Assembly (NCBI GenBank): GCA_025357945.1
Contig: JANYLJ010000049.1
Span: forward strand, 1-32,943
Reading direction: 5' to 3'
Length of the DNA stretch: 32,943 nucleotides
Source: Gemmatimonadota bacterium
Lineage (GTDB): Bacteria; Gemmatimonadota; Gemmatimonadetes; Gemmatimonadales; GWC2-71-9
Shown here: positions 17,909 through 25,397 of the stretch, piece by piece
Position numbering within the stretch: the first letter of the stretch is position 1
Layout of the letters: each line of letters begins with the position of its first letter
Made by a program: the position numbers and the translations under genes
The notes under the pieces: generated by a model
What the model was told of the DNA's origin: nothing
Database searches by the model: none
What the model saw: only the letters and a program-made list of their open reading frames with translations

Positions 17909-18751
17909 CTATCCGACAAAGTCGACGACAACTTTCTTCGGTATGATCCCCGCCTCCGCCGCGCGATCGAGGAGTAGTTGTACGGCCTTCCTGCCGCGCT
18001 CGCCGTAATCCACCGTCCAGTTGTTGACATACATGCCGACGAACGTGTCGGTGCGCTCGTCGGAAATGCCGCGATTGTACTGGCGTGCGTGATCGAGCGC
18101 GGACCGGCGGTGCTCGAGGGCGTAGACGATGCTGGCGCGCAAGTCGCGGGCGACCTGGGCCGTGACGGCGGGTCCGAGGTCGCGGCGCACCACGTTGCCG
18201 CCGAGGGGGAGGGGAAGGCCCGTGTCGGCCAGCCACCACTCGCCCATGTCGGCCCAGAGCGTGAATCCGTCGTCGGCATAGGTGAGTTGGCCTTCGTGGA
18301 TCAGCAGGCCCAAGTCCACATCGCCGCGCTGCACGGCGCCTTCGATCTGGTCGAATGGCATCACGACGGGCGTGAAGTCCGCTTGCCAGAGCTTGAGCGC
18401 GAGGTATGCGGTGGTGAGCAGTCCGGGGATCGCGATCCGCTTCCCGTTGGCCGCGGCCCTGGGATCGGCGGGCTTCTCGCTTTTCGACACCAGTCGCGGC
18501 CCGTAGCCGTCGCCCATCGACGAGCCGCTCGCGAGCAGGGCGTAGTCGTGGGCGATATACGCATACGCGTGAATCGACACGGCGGAAACGTCGAGCTCCT
18601 TCCGGCGTGCGCGCTGGTTCAGCGACTCGATATCGGACAGTTCGTGTTGGTACCGCAAGTCGCCGGTGTCGATCTTCCCTTCCGCGAGCGCGTAGAACAT
18701 GAAGGCATCGTCGGAATCCGGGCTGTGCGCCACGCGGATCGTCGTCGGCAT
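17909..18751 (-). CDS. mqnD: 1,4-dihydroxy-6-naphthoate synthase
   Basis: 280 residues. This enzyme of the futalosine pathway converts cyclic de-hypoxanthinyl futalosine to 1,4-dihydroxy-6-naphthoate on the way to menaquinone. The substrate-binding-protein-like fold shows the family signatures AHSPDSDDAFMFYAL near the N-terminus, DVSAVSIHAYAYI, and DLGLLIHEGQLTY with its conserved His. Length is normal for MqnD. ATG 18751 shares a base with the stop of the zinc-ribbon gene upstream (TGATG), so translation is coupled. mqnA, mqnB, mqnC and mqnE are not in the window. The gene implies menaquinone-based respiration. Confidence 0.94.
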   Translation of the reverse strand: MPTTIRVAHSPDSDDAFMFYALAEGKIDTGDLRYQHELSDIESLNQRARRKELDVSAVSIHAYAYIAHDYALLASGSSMGDGYGPRLVSKSEKPADPRAAANGKRIAIPGLLTTAYLALKLWQADFTPVVMPFDQIEGAVQRGDVDLGLLIHEGQLTYADDGFTLWADMGEWWLADTGLPLPLGGNVVRRDLGPAVTAQVARDLRASIVYALEHRRSALDHARQYNRGISDERTDTFVGMYVNNWTVDYGERGRKAVQLLLDRAAEAGIIPKKVVVDFVG

Positions 18752-19635
18752 CACTTGGCTCCGTCGCCGGTGCGATACTGCTCGAGGAAGGGGCGATGTT
18801 CGGCGTACTCGGGGCGGTTCTTCTTCATCTCCGCGTCGTAGTGCGCCCGGAACTCCGCCCATGCCGCCTTGGCCTTGAGAGAATCTCCGGCGAATTCGGC
18901 CGTGGCGGCGCGGATGTAGTACCCGAAGAGGTTATCGGGTGCCTCGATCATGATCGTATCCGCCAGCGCCCGGGCGTTGTCGAACATGCCGACCTGGGCC
19001 TCCAGCATCGCCACGTGATAGCGCGCGTCAATGTCGCGATCCGTGGCGGGAAGGTTCGCATAGGCGCCGAGCGCCATCGGCGTGAAGCTGATCACGCACG
19101 CGGTGTCGCCCTTTTCGAGCGCCGTGTTGATCCGCGCTTGCAGCCGCACGAACCGCTCCTTGGGCGTCAGGCTCGAAATATCGGGCGCGCGACCGGTCGG
19201 GGCACAACCGGCGCCCGGATCGTCGGCGATGCCGGTGACCGAATTACCCGCGTTACCCGCGTTGGCCATCTTGGCGACTTCAGGCGTTGACTGCCGGTTG
19301 GCGGAATAGAAAACGCCGGCGATGATCAGGATGACGAGGACGCCGGCGATGAGCCAGGGGGTGCGGTCGGTGGTGTGCGAGGCCTGCCGCGGCGGGGCAC
19401 CAGGTGGACGGGCGGGTGGCATTTCGTCGTTCGCACGGCCCCTCGCCGCTTCGCGGCCCGGGGTGGCACCGCTGGTCGCGATGCCACACTTGTGGCAGAA
19501 CGTAGCACCGGCGGCGAGGGCCGTGCCGCAGCCGAGGCAGGTGGCCCCGCCGAGAGGGGCGCCGCAGGCGGCGCAGAAGTTCCCGCTGACGGTGGTACCG
19601 CAACGGGGACATGGTACTGGTGAACTTGCCGTCAC
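18751..19635 (-). CDS. Double zinc-ribbon, single-pass membrane protein
   Basis: 294 residues from GTG 19635, with CGGAG about 6 nt upstream. The N-terminus carries two zinc ribbons: C9/C12/C21/C24 and C33/C36/C47/C50. A Pro/Ala-rich linker leads to one membrane helix (about 93-110, WLIAGVLVILIIAGVFY), then a domain of about 180 residues. That domain contains tetratricopeptide-like helices (ARYHVAMLEAQVGMFDNARA, followed by YYIRAATAEFAGDSLKAKAAW) and two Cys that could pair. The ribbons should be cytoplasmic and the repeat domain periplasmic. Function is unknown; the coupling to mqnD is tight and may only reflect co-transcription. A minus-strand -10-like TATATT (complement of 19683-19688) and a GCCGGC stem lie upstream. 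Confidence 0.82.
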   Translation of the reverse strand: MTASSPVPCPRCGTTVSGNFCAACGAPLGGATCLGCGTALAAGATFCHKCGIATSGATPGREAARGRANDEMPPARPPGAPPRQASHTTDRTPWLIAGVLVILIIAGVFYSANRQSTPEVAKMANAGNAGNSVTGIADDPGAGCAPTGRAPDISSLTPKERFVRLQARINTALEKGDTACVISFTPMALGAYANLPATDRDIDARYHVAMLEAQVGMFDNARALADTIMIEAPDNLFGYYIRAATAEFAGDSLKAKAAWAEFRAHYDAEMKKNRPEYAEHRPFLEQYRTGDGAK

Positions 19636-19752
19636 ACCGGCTCCGAGTTGAACCGCCGGCGAGCGCCGGCATGAGGACGCCCAATATAGCGTTGCCTGCT
19701 GGCGCCGGTCGTCGCGTCTGGCTACCCTTTGACCAACCCTATTGGTAGCCTG

Positions 19753-20016
19753 ATGACCTCTCCGTCTCCCGATACGATCGACCTTTCCAGTGCCGACCAC
19801 ATGGGCGACCTCGCCCGTGGCGGCACCAACTGGTCGGTCCATCTCGAAACCCGACAGGACGGCCCGGTGACGGCTGGCCGCGTCCATTTTGTCGCTGGCG
19901 ACGTGCGCCGCTCGTCGGCGTGGATCTTTCGCGAGTGGACGGTGCCGGACGTGAAGGCGCGTTTCGCGGAGTTCTCGCCACTGGAGCTGTGGAGATTGCT
20001 GGAGAGCCTGAGCTGA
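19753..20016 (+). CDS. Small acidic protein of unknown function, 87 residues
   Basis: An 87-residue frame from ATG 19753: MTSPSPDTIDLSSADHMGDL, then a beta-like stretch (GGTNWSVHLETR, GRVHFVAGDVRRSSAWIFREW) and a helix (PLELWRLLESLS). The pattern fits a small single-domain protein but I cannot name it. A TTG at 19729 gives an eight-residue longer option. TATTGG lies 7 nt before the ATG, a poor match to the -10 elements seen in front of leaderless genes here. The 3' end lies 9 nt before the first arm of inverted repeat IR2. It is in the same direction as the Omp85-like gene and might be co-transcribed with it. Confidence 0.6.
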   Translation: MTSPSPDTIDLSSADHMGDLARGGTNWSVHLETRQDGPVTAGRVHFVAGDVRRSSAWIFREWTVPDVKARFAEFSPLELWRLLESLS

Positions 20017-20024
20017 GCCTGAAG

Positions 20025-20132
20025 CAGGAGAGACGAGAGACGAGAGACGAGAGACGAGAAAATCGGGGCCCGGGGGCCGACCCTCCGATGGCTCGCTCCT
20101 CGTCTCTCGTCGCTCGTCTCTCGTCTCTCCTG
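20025..20132. repeat. Inverted repeat IR2 spanning the start of the Omp85-like gene
   Basis: Arms 20025-20058 and 20099-20132 are 34 nt long and match with a single mismatch (GAGAGAC in one arm, GAGCGAC in the other). The left arm contains four exact GACGAGA copies at 20032-20059. The 40-nt loop (20059-20098) contains the ATG at 20088 and further self-complementary GC blocks, ATCGG/CCGAT around GGCC pairs. The right arm encodes residues 5-15 of the signal peptide of the downstream protein. Confidence 0.92.
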
Positions 20133-21719
20133 TGCGTCTTCTCGCTGCTGGTCCCCGGCGTTTCGGCGGCCCAGGTCGCGCTGCGCGATTCGCTGCCGCA
20201 CATCTCCAGCATCATCATCAGGCGCAACAGCATTTTCGACTCCGGTGATTCCAGCTGGTTCGCGCGCACGATCAATTCCCTGCATGTCACGACGCGTGAG
20301 CCGCTGATCCGCCGCGAGCTGCTCTTTCATCCCCACGAGCGCTACGACTCCGCCCGGATCGCCGAATCCGAACGGATCCTGCGGTCGCTGCGGGTCTTCC
20401 GCGCGGTGGAAATCGACTCGACATCCAGCGATTCAGGTGTTGCGCTACGCGTCACCACGCACGACGGCTGGACCACGCGTCCGGACTTCCGGTTCCGCTC
20501 CACCGGCGGCTCAGTGGTGTACACCCTGGCGTTGATCGAAGACAACCTGCTCGGCACGCTCACCCAAACCGCGCTGCTCTATCAGAAGGACCCCGATCGC
20601 AGCACGACCGTACTGCGGCTCTCGCGTGGCCGGTTGATCGGAGGCAAGGTGGCCGGCACGCTCTTCTACGCCAATCGCTCCGACGGCAACCTCGGGTTCG
20701 CGCAACTGGCTCTCCCGTATTTCGAGACGGCGTCGCCCCTGGGCGCCGCGCTCACCTTCGACGACCGACGCGACCGGATCTTCCGGTATCGTGACGGCGT
20801 GCCGATCGCACACGACACGCTGCAGAACCGCTACGTGCTGGTTCGGGGCGACTTCAGTCACGCACTTCACGCATCGTCGTTTGGATACCTGCGCGCCGGC
20901 ATCACCGCGCAGGTGCGCCGCGACGACTACATCGGCGATCGCGACTATCAGTCGGCCGGCTTCGCCGCCGCCAGCGTGACCGGTGCCGTCGGTGCATTCG
21001 TGGAAGTATCGCACGTGAAGAAGCCCAAAATCGTCGGATTCCAGACGCTGGGCCATCAAGAGGACATCGATCTGAGTTCGGTGGTGCGCGTCTCGCTGTT
21101 CGCCGCTCCCGCGGCCCTGGGATACCCCGACGGCCACACCGGGCTCGTCCCAACCATCGGACTCCACACCGGCGTGCAGTTCCACGGTGGATTCGCCTAC
21201 GCTGATTTTTTCGCTGGCGGGCTGTACACCGCGACCGGACTCGACTCCGGGCAGGTCGTTCTGAGCGGCACCGTCGCGTTGCTCCCCTCGACGCGACACC
21301 AGCTGACCCTGCACGGCGAAGTCGGTGCGCTCCGAACCCCGCTTCCAGGCACCGAATTCGACCTCGGGCTCGGCGCCGGGCCGCGCGCGTTCAGCCAGCA
21401 TTCATTCACCGGTGATCGGGAATTTTTCGGCACCGCGGAATACCGATACACCGTCAGCCCGGAGTTGTTCAAGGTTGTCGGTGTGGGCCTCGCCGCGTTC
21501 GTCGATCATGGCGGCGCCTGGTGGTCCGGCGAGAAACGCCGTTCCGGCTGGGACTTCGGCGTCGGACTTCGGCTGGCGGCGTCCCGCGCGCCCGACCTGG
21601 AAACCAATCGTATCGACCTGGCGTGGCGTGCCGCGCAACCAGGAATGCCCGGCGGCTGGGTCGTCGCCGTCGGCAAGGGGTTCGTGTTCGCCACTGGTCC
21701 GAGAGGAACATCACGATGA
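20088..21719 (+). CDS. Omp85/BamA-like outer-membrane barrel protein
   Basis: 543 residues. Signal peptide about 1-27 (MARSSSLVARLSSLLCVFSL, cleavage near VSA), then a POTRA-like region about 35-125 (IRRNSIFDSGDSSW through VTTHDGWTTRPD) and a long beta-rich part with alternating aromatic and polar residues. It ends in a C-terminal strand region, VVAVGKGFVFATG, as in surface-antigen/Omp85 barrels. It has only one or two POTRA-like units, fewer than BamA, and is nearer in size to TamA/FhaC relatives, so the exact partner is unknown. The start codon lies in the loop of inverted repeat IR2 and the signal peptide is partly encoded by its right arm. ATGA joins it to the next gene. Confidence 0.82.
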   Translation: MARSSSLVARLSSLLCVFSLLVPGVSAAQVALRDSLPHISSIIIRRNSIFDSGDSSWFARTINSLHVTTREPLIRRELLFHPHERYDSARIAESERILRSLRVFRAVEIDSTSSDSGVALRVTTHDGWTTRPDFRFRSTGGSVVYTLALIEDNLLGTLTQTALLYQKDPDRSTTVLRLSRGRLIGGKVAGTLFYANRSDGNLGFAQLALPYFETASPLGAALTFDDRRDRIFRYRDGVPIAHDTLQNRYVLVRGDFSHALHASSFGYLRAGITAQVRRDDYIGDRDYQSAGFAAASVTGAVGAFVEVSHVKKPKIVGFQTLGHQEDIDLSSVVRVSLFAAPAALGYPDGHTGLVPTIGLHTGVQFHGGFAYADFFAGGLYTATGLDSGQVVLSGTVALLPSTRHQLTLHGEVGALRTPLPGTEFDLGLGAGPRAFSQHSFTGDREFFGTAEYRYTVSPELFKVVGVGLAAFVDHGGAWWSGEKRRSGWDFGVGLRLAASRAPDLETNRIDLAWRAAQPGMPGGWVVAVGKGFVFATGPRGTSR

Positions 21720-22141
21720 ACGATCATGCCGAAGTGCACAGCGATCCGACCGGGTCCGCCGCGCCCCGTATCGTGGTCCGCCACCGCCTGCCATGGGTCA
21801 TCGCCGCCGTGATCGGCGTGCCGCTCCTGGTGATCACCCTATACGCGGGATTGGTGCTGCACTGGTCGTACTCGCAGGGTGCCCGCGCCGGTGTGTTGCA
21901 GAAGTTTTCCAGGAAGGGCTGGATCTGCAAGACGTGGGAAGGCGAACTCGCGATGACGACGGTGCCCGGGGTGGCGCCCACCCTGTGGACGTTTTCCGTC
22001 CGGGACGCGCACACGGCGGAACAGGTTGGCGCCACGCTGGGTCGCCGCGTGATGCTGCACTATTCGGAACATCGTGGCGTGCCCACGAGCTGCTTCGGAG
22101 AGACGTCGTATTTTGTGGACTCGGTCGCGGTGGTGCCGTGA
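21716..22141 (+). CDS. Membrane-anchored periplasmic protein, 141 residues
   Basis: A short N-terminus (MNDHAEVHSDPTGS) and a basic stretch precede one membrane helix (about 26-48, WVIAAVIGVPLLVITLYAGL). A beta-rich domain follows with LHWSYSQGARAGVLQKFSRK, WICKTWEGELAM and VPTSCFGETSYFVD; two Cys may form a disulfide. I recall relatives with the same WSYS...RAG...FSKKGW.CKTWEGELA pattern carrying the implausible database label '6-phosphogluconate dehydrogenase'; nothing here supports that activity. ATGA overlaps the end of the Omp85-like gene and its own stop overlaps the GTG of the Sco gene, so the three are translated together. It may belong to envelope or copper handling, by neighbourhood only. 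Confidence 0.82.
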   Translation: MNDHAEVHSDPTGSAAPRIVVRHRLPWVIAAVIGVPLLVITLYAGLVLHWSYSQGARAGVLQKFSRKGWICKTWEGELAMTTVPGVAPTLWTFSVRDAHTAEQVGATLGRRVMLHYSEHRGVPTSCFGETSYFVDSVAVVP

Positions 22142-22758
22142 GCGTGGTGCAGCGCTCGGCGGCGATCCTGTTTGCCGCCGGCACGCTCGCGTGCCACGGT
22201 AACCCGGATGCATTGCTGTCGGCGCACGGGTTCATCGGCGCGGAGCTAGCCTCGCCGCTGCCGAAGCCGAGTGTTTTATTCACCGACTCTCGCGGCCATC
22301 CGTTTCAGCTCGACTCCGCCACCGCCGGCATGGTGACGCTCCTCCTTTTCGGCTACACCAGCTGTCCGGACGTCTGCCCGGTCCACCTCGCCAACCTGGC
22401 GGCGGTGCTCGACAAGATGCCGGACGACGTCCAGCGCGCGGTCACGGTGGTGTTCGTCACGACCGATCCAGCGCGCGATACACCGGCGGTGCTCGATGCC
22501 TGGGTGAAAGGGTTCGACCCACACTTTATCGGGCTCACCGGTTCCGACTCGATTATCGCAACGGCGCAGCGTATGGTTCACTTGCAGCAGGCCGTGAAGG
22601 GAAAGCCCGACGCGACGGGGGCCTACCCGGTGGGCCACGCGGCCGGCGTGATCGCCTTCACCCGCGACGGGCTCGGTCGCGTGGAATACCCCCCGGGTAC
22701 GCGCCAGCGGGATTGGGCGCATGACTTGCCGATTCTTGCCGGATACGGAGCGAAGTAG
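22138..22758 (+). CDS. Sco1/SenC/PrrC-type copper chaperone
   Basis: 206 residues. Sco proteins bind copper and help load the CuA or CuB centre of cytochrome oxidase. The thioredoxin-like fold shows the copper site YTSCPDVCP (C76, C80) and the distal His ligand H167 (YPVGHAAG). The N-terminus is a signal with a Cys at position 19 (GTLAC), possibly a lipoprotein although the lipobox is imperfect, so it sits outside the inner membrane. GTG 22138 overlaps the previous stop (GTGA). The CtaG gene begins 115 nt downstream, on the other side of inverted repeat IR3, which fits a copper-oxidase assembly pair. No oxidase subunit gene lies in the window. Confidence 0.92.
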   Translation: MSVVQRSAAILFAAGTLACHGNPDALLSAHGFIGAELASPLPKPSVLFTDSRGHPFQLDSATAGMVTLLLFGYTSCPDVCPVHLANLAAVLDKMPDDVQRAVTVVFVTTDPARDTPAVLDAWVKGFDPHFIGLTGSDSIIATAQRMVHLQQAVKGKPDATGAYPVGHAAGVIAFTRDGLGRVEYPPGTRQRDWAHDLPILAGYGAK

Positions 22759-22860
22759 GAGAGACGGGAGACGAGAGACGAGAGAGACCGGCCAGTCAGG
22801 GAAGATCCTCACCCAGCCGGCGGCCTTTGCTCGTCTCTCGTCTCTCGTTTCCCGTCGCTC
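22759..22860. repeat. Inverted repeat IR3 between sco and ctaG
   Basis: The left arm starts one base after the Sco stop (22759-22788) and the right arm is 22829-22860. Reverse complementing the right arm gives a match with about two mismatches over 26-28 nt, followed by a small slip. Both contain the GACGAGA heptad and a shared variant, GACGGGA. The 40-nt loop has a CGGCC/GGCCG pair. The right arm ends at 22860, directly before TAGTTT (22862-22867), the -10-like element of the leaderless ctaG gene. The arm therefore lies across that promoter's -35 region. Confidence 0.88.
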
Positions 22861-22861
22861 T

Positions 22862-22867
22862 TAGTTT
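22862..22867 (+). promoter_or_regulatory. Leaderless-type -10 (TAGTTT) before ctaG
   Basis: TAGTTT, 6 nt, ATG 22874. There is no Shine-Dalgarno. It starts 2 nt after the end of inverted repeat IR3. Confidence 0.55.
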
Positions 22868-22873
22868 GCTTCT

Positions 22874-23668
22874 ATGCAATGGTGGTGCTCCGCAACCGGA
22901 TTCCCGTGGACCTGGGCCTGGCAATGGTATCCCGGCGTACACCTGCTCCTCGTCCTCTTTGCGATCGGCTGGTGGCAGCTTGGCCGCCGGCAGCGCTGGT
23001 CAGCGCGGCCGTGGCGCTGGTTCGCTCTCGCCTGGATCACGCTGCTCATCACTCTCGACTGGCCGATCGGCAAGCTCGGTGCCGGATACCTCGCCAGTGT
23101 GCACACCGGCCAGTTCCTCTTGCTCACGCTCGCCGTTGGACCCTCCCTCATCAAGTGCATCCCGCCTGGCGGCTGGCTCGCGCTCGCGCCGGTTGGCACG
23201 CGACGATGGCGCCTGTTGCGCACCTTGGCGCGGCCACTTCCCGGCCTGCTCTGTTACACCGGTCTCGTCATCACGACACACTTTCCGGCCGTGGTCGATG
23301 GCGCAATGACGTCGCAGCTCGGATCGCTGAGCATCGACCTGACGTGGCTCGCGGCGGGGTTCTTCCTCTGGTGGCCGATCGCGGCACCGCGGGCGTTCGC
23401 GGCACTCGGGGTCTGGGGCACGATCGGCTACATCTTCGCGGCGACCGTGGGGCCGACCATTCCCGCGATGATGATGGTCTTCTCCGATTGGCCGATCTAC
23501 CAGCTGTATGAACTGGCGCCGCGGGTCTGGCTGCACTTCACGGCCAATCAGGACTTGAAGCTGGCCGGCCTCACCATGAAGCTGATCGGCGACGTGCCGC
23601 TCTGGATCACGGCGATGGTGGTCTTCTTTCGTGGCACCAACGCACAGGGCGAGATGGTCAACGCCTGA
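22874..23668 (+). CDS. ctaG: Cytochrome c oxidase assembly factor CtaG (caa3 type)
   Basis: 264 residues with about seven membrane helices, from YPGVHLLLVLFAIGWW to PLWITAMVVFF. Family signs are Trp-rich N-terminal motifs, SVHTGQFLLLTLAVGP in the second or third helix (an MxQH-like segment), TTHFPAV, and the late YELAPRVWLHFTANQDL region. Members of this family (CtaG_caa3, distinct from the CtaG/Cox11 copper chaperone) help assemble the aa3/caa3 oxidase. It acts in the inner membrane, presumably with the Sco protein encoded just upstream. The ATG is preceded by TAGTTT at 6 nt and has no ribosome-binding site. A reading frame from TTG 22827 in another phase is an accident of the repeat. Confidence 0.88.
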   Translation: MQWWCSATGFPWTWAWQWYPGVHLLLVLFAIGWWQLGRRQRWSARPWRWFALAWITLLITLDWPIGKLGAGYLASVHTGQFLLLTLAVGPSLIKCIPPGGWLALAPVGTRRWRLLRTLARPLPGLLCYTGLVITTHFPAVVDGAMTSQLGSLSIDLTWLAAGFFLWWPIAAPRAFAALGVWGTIGYIFAATVGPTIPAMMMVFSDWPIYQLYELAPRVWLHFTANQDLKLAGLTMKLIGDVPLWITAMVVFFRGTNAQGEMVNA

Positions 23669-23755
23669 CCGCGGTGACGGTCGCCGCGACTGAAACGTCC
23701 TAAGCGATGTGCCGGTGGTATCCGCATCGGTCACCTTGTCCACCGGGGTTTGTGC

Positions 23756-24853
23756 ATGACAGACACGACCAGATCGACGGCGCCCCGAACCCTCCGTGAG
23801 CGAACGTTGGCTCATCCGGAGAACTGGTTCACCGCCGGCACATTCCTGATCCTGCTGGTGGCGGCGCTCAAGCTCGCCAGCGCGTTCTTCCTGCCGGTGA
23901 TCGCCGCCGCCCTCATCGCGCTGTTGCTCGCGCCACCGGTGCGCTGGTTGAGCCGCCACCGGGTGCCGGCGGGGCTGGCCGCCGCGATGGTGCTCGCCGG
24001 CGTGGTGGTCGTCGTCAGCGCATCGATCACGACGCTGGCGCGACCGGCGGCCGCATGGCTCAACGACGCACCGGCGACCCTTGCTGTGGCGCAGCAGAAG
24101 ATCCAGCGACTTGCCGCGCCACTCTACAACCTTCAGCGAACTGCGGCAAAGGTGCAAGCCGCGACCGCCAGCCCGACGCCGGACGGGACCAGGAAACCGA
24201 CCAAGGTGGAAGTCGCAACCGACGGGCTGTTGTCGAAGGTTCCGGGGACGACAGTCGGTGTGTTCGGTGCAGTGTCGACCGTGCTGTTCCTCACGTATTT
24301 CCTGCTCGCGGCGGGCGAGCGATTCCGGGCGAAGCTCGGTGACATCATGCCGGAGCGGTATCGGCGCCAGATGATCGACGGGCTGCGAGACATGCAGGCC
24401 CAGATGTCGCGCTACCTCGCCACCAGCGCCCTGATTCGCGCCAGCCTCGGCGTGGCAGTCTGGGGGTCGCTCAAGCTCATCGGCCTGCCGAATCCCGCGC
24501 TCTGGGGCGTGGTGGCCGCGGTGCTGAACTTCATCCCGTACCTCGGATCGTTTGCCGCGTTGCTCGTCATCGGTGTGGCCGCGCTGGTGTTCTTCCCGAC
24601 CACCGACCGGGTGTTGTACTGCGTCGGTGCCGTGTTCGTCATCGGCATCATCGAAGGCAACGTCGTGACGCCGATGCTGCTCGGGCAGCGGTTGCCGCTC
24701 AACGTTGTCGCCATCTTCATCGGATTGTTGTTCTGGGGCTGGATCTGGGGCATAACGGGAGCGGTGCTCGCGGTGCCGCTCACCGTGCTCATCAAGGTGA
24801 TCTGCGATCGCGTGAAACCGTTGGAACCGTTCGGCGTGCTACTGGGGAGCTGA
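23756..24853 (+). CDS. AI-2E family transporter / permease
   Basis: 365 residues with about eight membrane helices in the AI-2E family layout: two helices near the N-terminus (LILLVAALKLASAFFLPVIA, LAAAMVLAGVVVVVS), a soluble helical segment (about 100-165), then the conserved C-terminal membrane region with NFIPYLGSFAALL, IEGNVVTPMLLGQRLPLN and WGWIWGITGAVLAVPL. Family members export autoinducer-2 or other small solutes, or act as Na+/H+ exchangers; the substrate cannot be inferred. ATG 23756 follows TTG 23750 in frame; neither has a good ribosome-binding site. The 87-nt gap upstream shows no clear promoter. A stem CTCCG/CGGAG (24856-24873) just after the stop may end transcription. Confidence 0.93.
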   Translation: MTDTTRSTAPRTLRERTLAHPENWFTAGTFLILLVAALKLASAFFLPVIAAALIALLLAPPVRWLSRHRVPAGLAAAMVLAGVVVVVSASITTLARPAAAWLNDAPATLAVAQQKIQRLAAPLYNLQRTAAKVQAATASPTPDGTRKPTKVEVATDGLLSKVPGTTVGVFGAVSTVLFLTYFLLAAGERFRAKLGDIMPERYRRQMIDGLRDMQAQMSRYLATSALIRASLGVAVWGSLKLIGLPNPALWGVVAAVLNFIPYLGSFAALLVIGVAALVFFPTTDRVLYCVGAVFVIGIIEGNVVTPMLLGQRLPLNVVAIFIGLLFWGWIWGITGAVLAVPLTVLIKVICDRVKPLEPFGVLLGS

Positions 24854-24956
24854 GGCTCCGGGGTATTACGGAGTTGCGGGGCGGCGGCCGACCACATTAA
24901 GTCTTCGGGTGTTCGATTCACGCCTCCCCACACGTCTCGCAGGCAGGACGGTCCCG

Positions 24957-25397
24957 ATGATGTCACGATTGGGTTGGTACGAAACGACTGCGGTGGTGAT
25001 CGCGGTTAGCATGGTATCGGCGTGCGGTGGTTCGTCCACCGATTCCGGGTCGCCGGGCGCCGGCACGAAAGTCCAGGCCCTGGCGAGCCTCGCGTTCTCG
25101 CCGTCAGCCGTCGCGGTGGCGGTCGGCGCGAATGTGACGTGGGTCTTCGGCAGCGTCGGCCACACCGTGACCTTCGACGCCGTCGCTGGCGCACCGGCAG
25201 ACATCGCGGGTACCAGTTCGAACGTTTCGATTGCTCGCACGTTTACGACGGCGGGCCTGTACACCTATCACTGCAGCATTCATCCCAGCATGACGGGCAG
25301 CGTGACCGTCGGCACCGGCAGTGTGCTGCCGCCACCGCCGCCACCACCACCACCGCCGCCATACGGAAGTCCGCCGGGATCCCTCAAGACGCCCTGA
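24957..25397 (+). CDS. Cupredoxin-type lipoprotein
   Basis: 146 residues. A signal with lipobox VSAC (C23) anchors it as a lipoprotein. The domain about 40-118 is a plastocyanin/amicyanin-like cupredoxin with all four type-1 copper ligands visible: H69 (VGHTV), C106 and H109 (YHCSIHP) and M112. It should carry electrons at the outer membrane or in the periplasm. The end is unusual: after VGTGSV comes a run of about eleven prolines and a short PYGSPPG tail, perhaps a spacer. ATGATG at 24957 with AGGA about 9 nt upstream sets the start. It lies three genes from sco and ctaG and may feed a copper oxidase. Its stop abuts that of the DUF2127 gene. Confidence 0.9.
   Translation: MMSRLGWYETTAVVIAVSMVSACGGSSTDSGSPGAGTKVQALASLAFSPSAVAVAVGANVTWVFGSVGHTVTFDAVAGAPADIAGTSSNVSIARTFTTAGLYTYHCSIHPSMTGSVTVGTGSVLPPPPPPPPPPPYGSPPGSLKTP

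Noticed and set aside
22827-23309. TTG-started frame beginning in IR3 with a signal-like N-terminus
   Set aside because: It overlaps ctaG in another phase, and after the first 25 residues it is Ser/Arg/Pro-rich shadow sequence.
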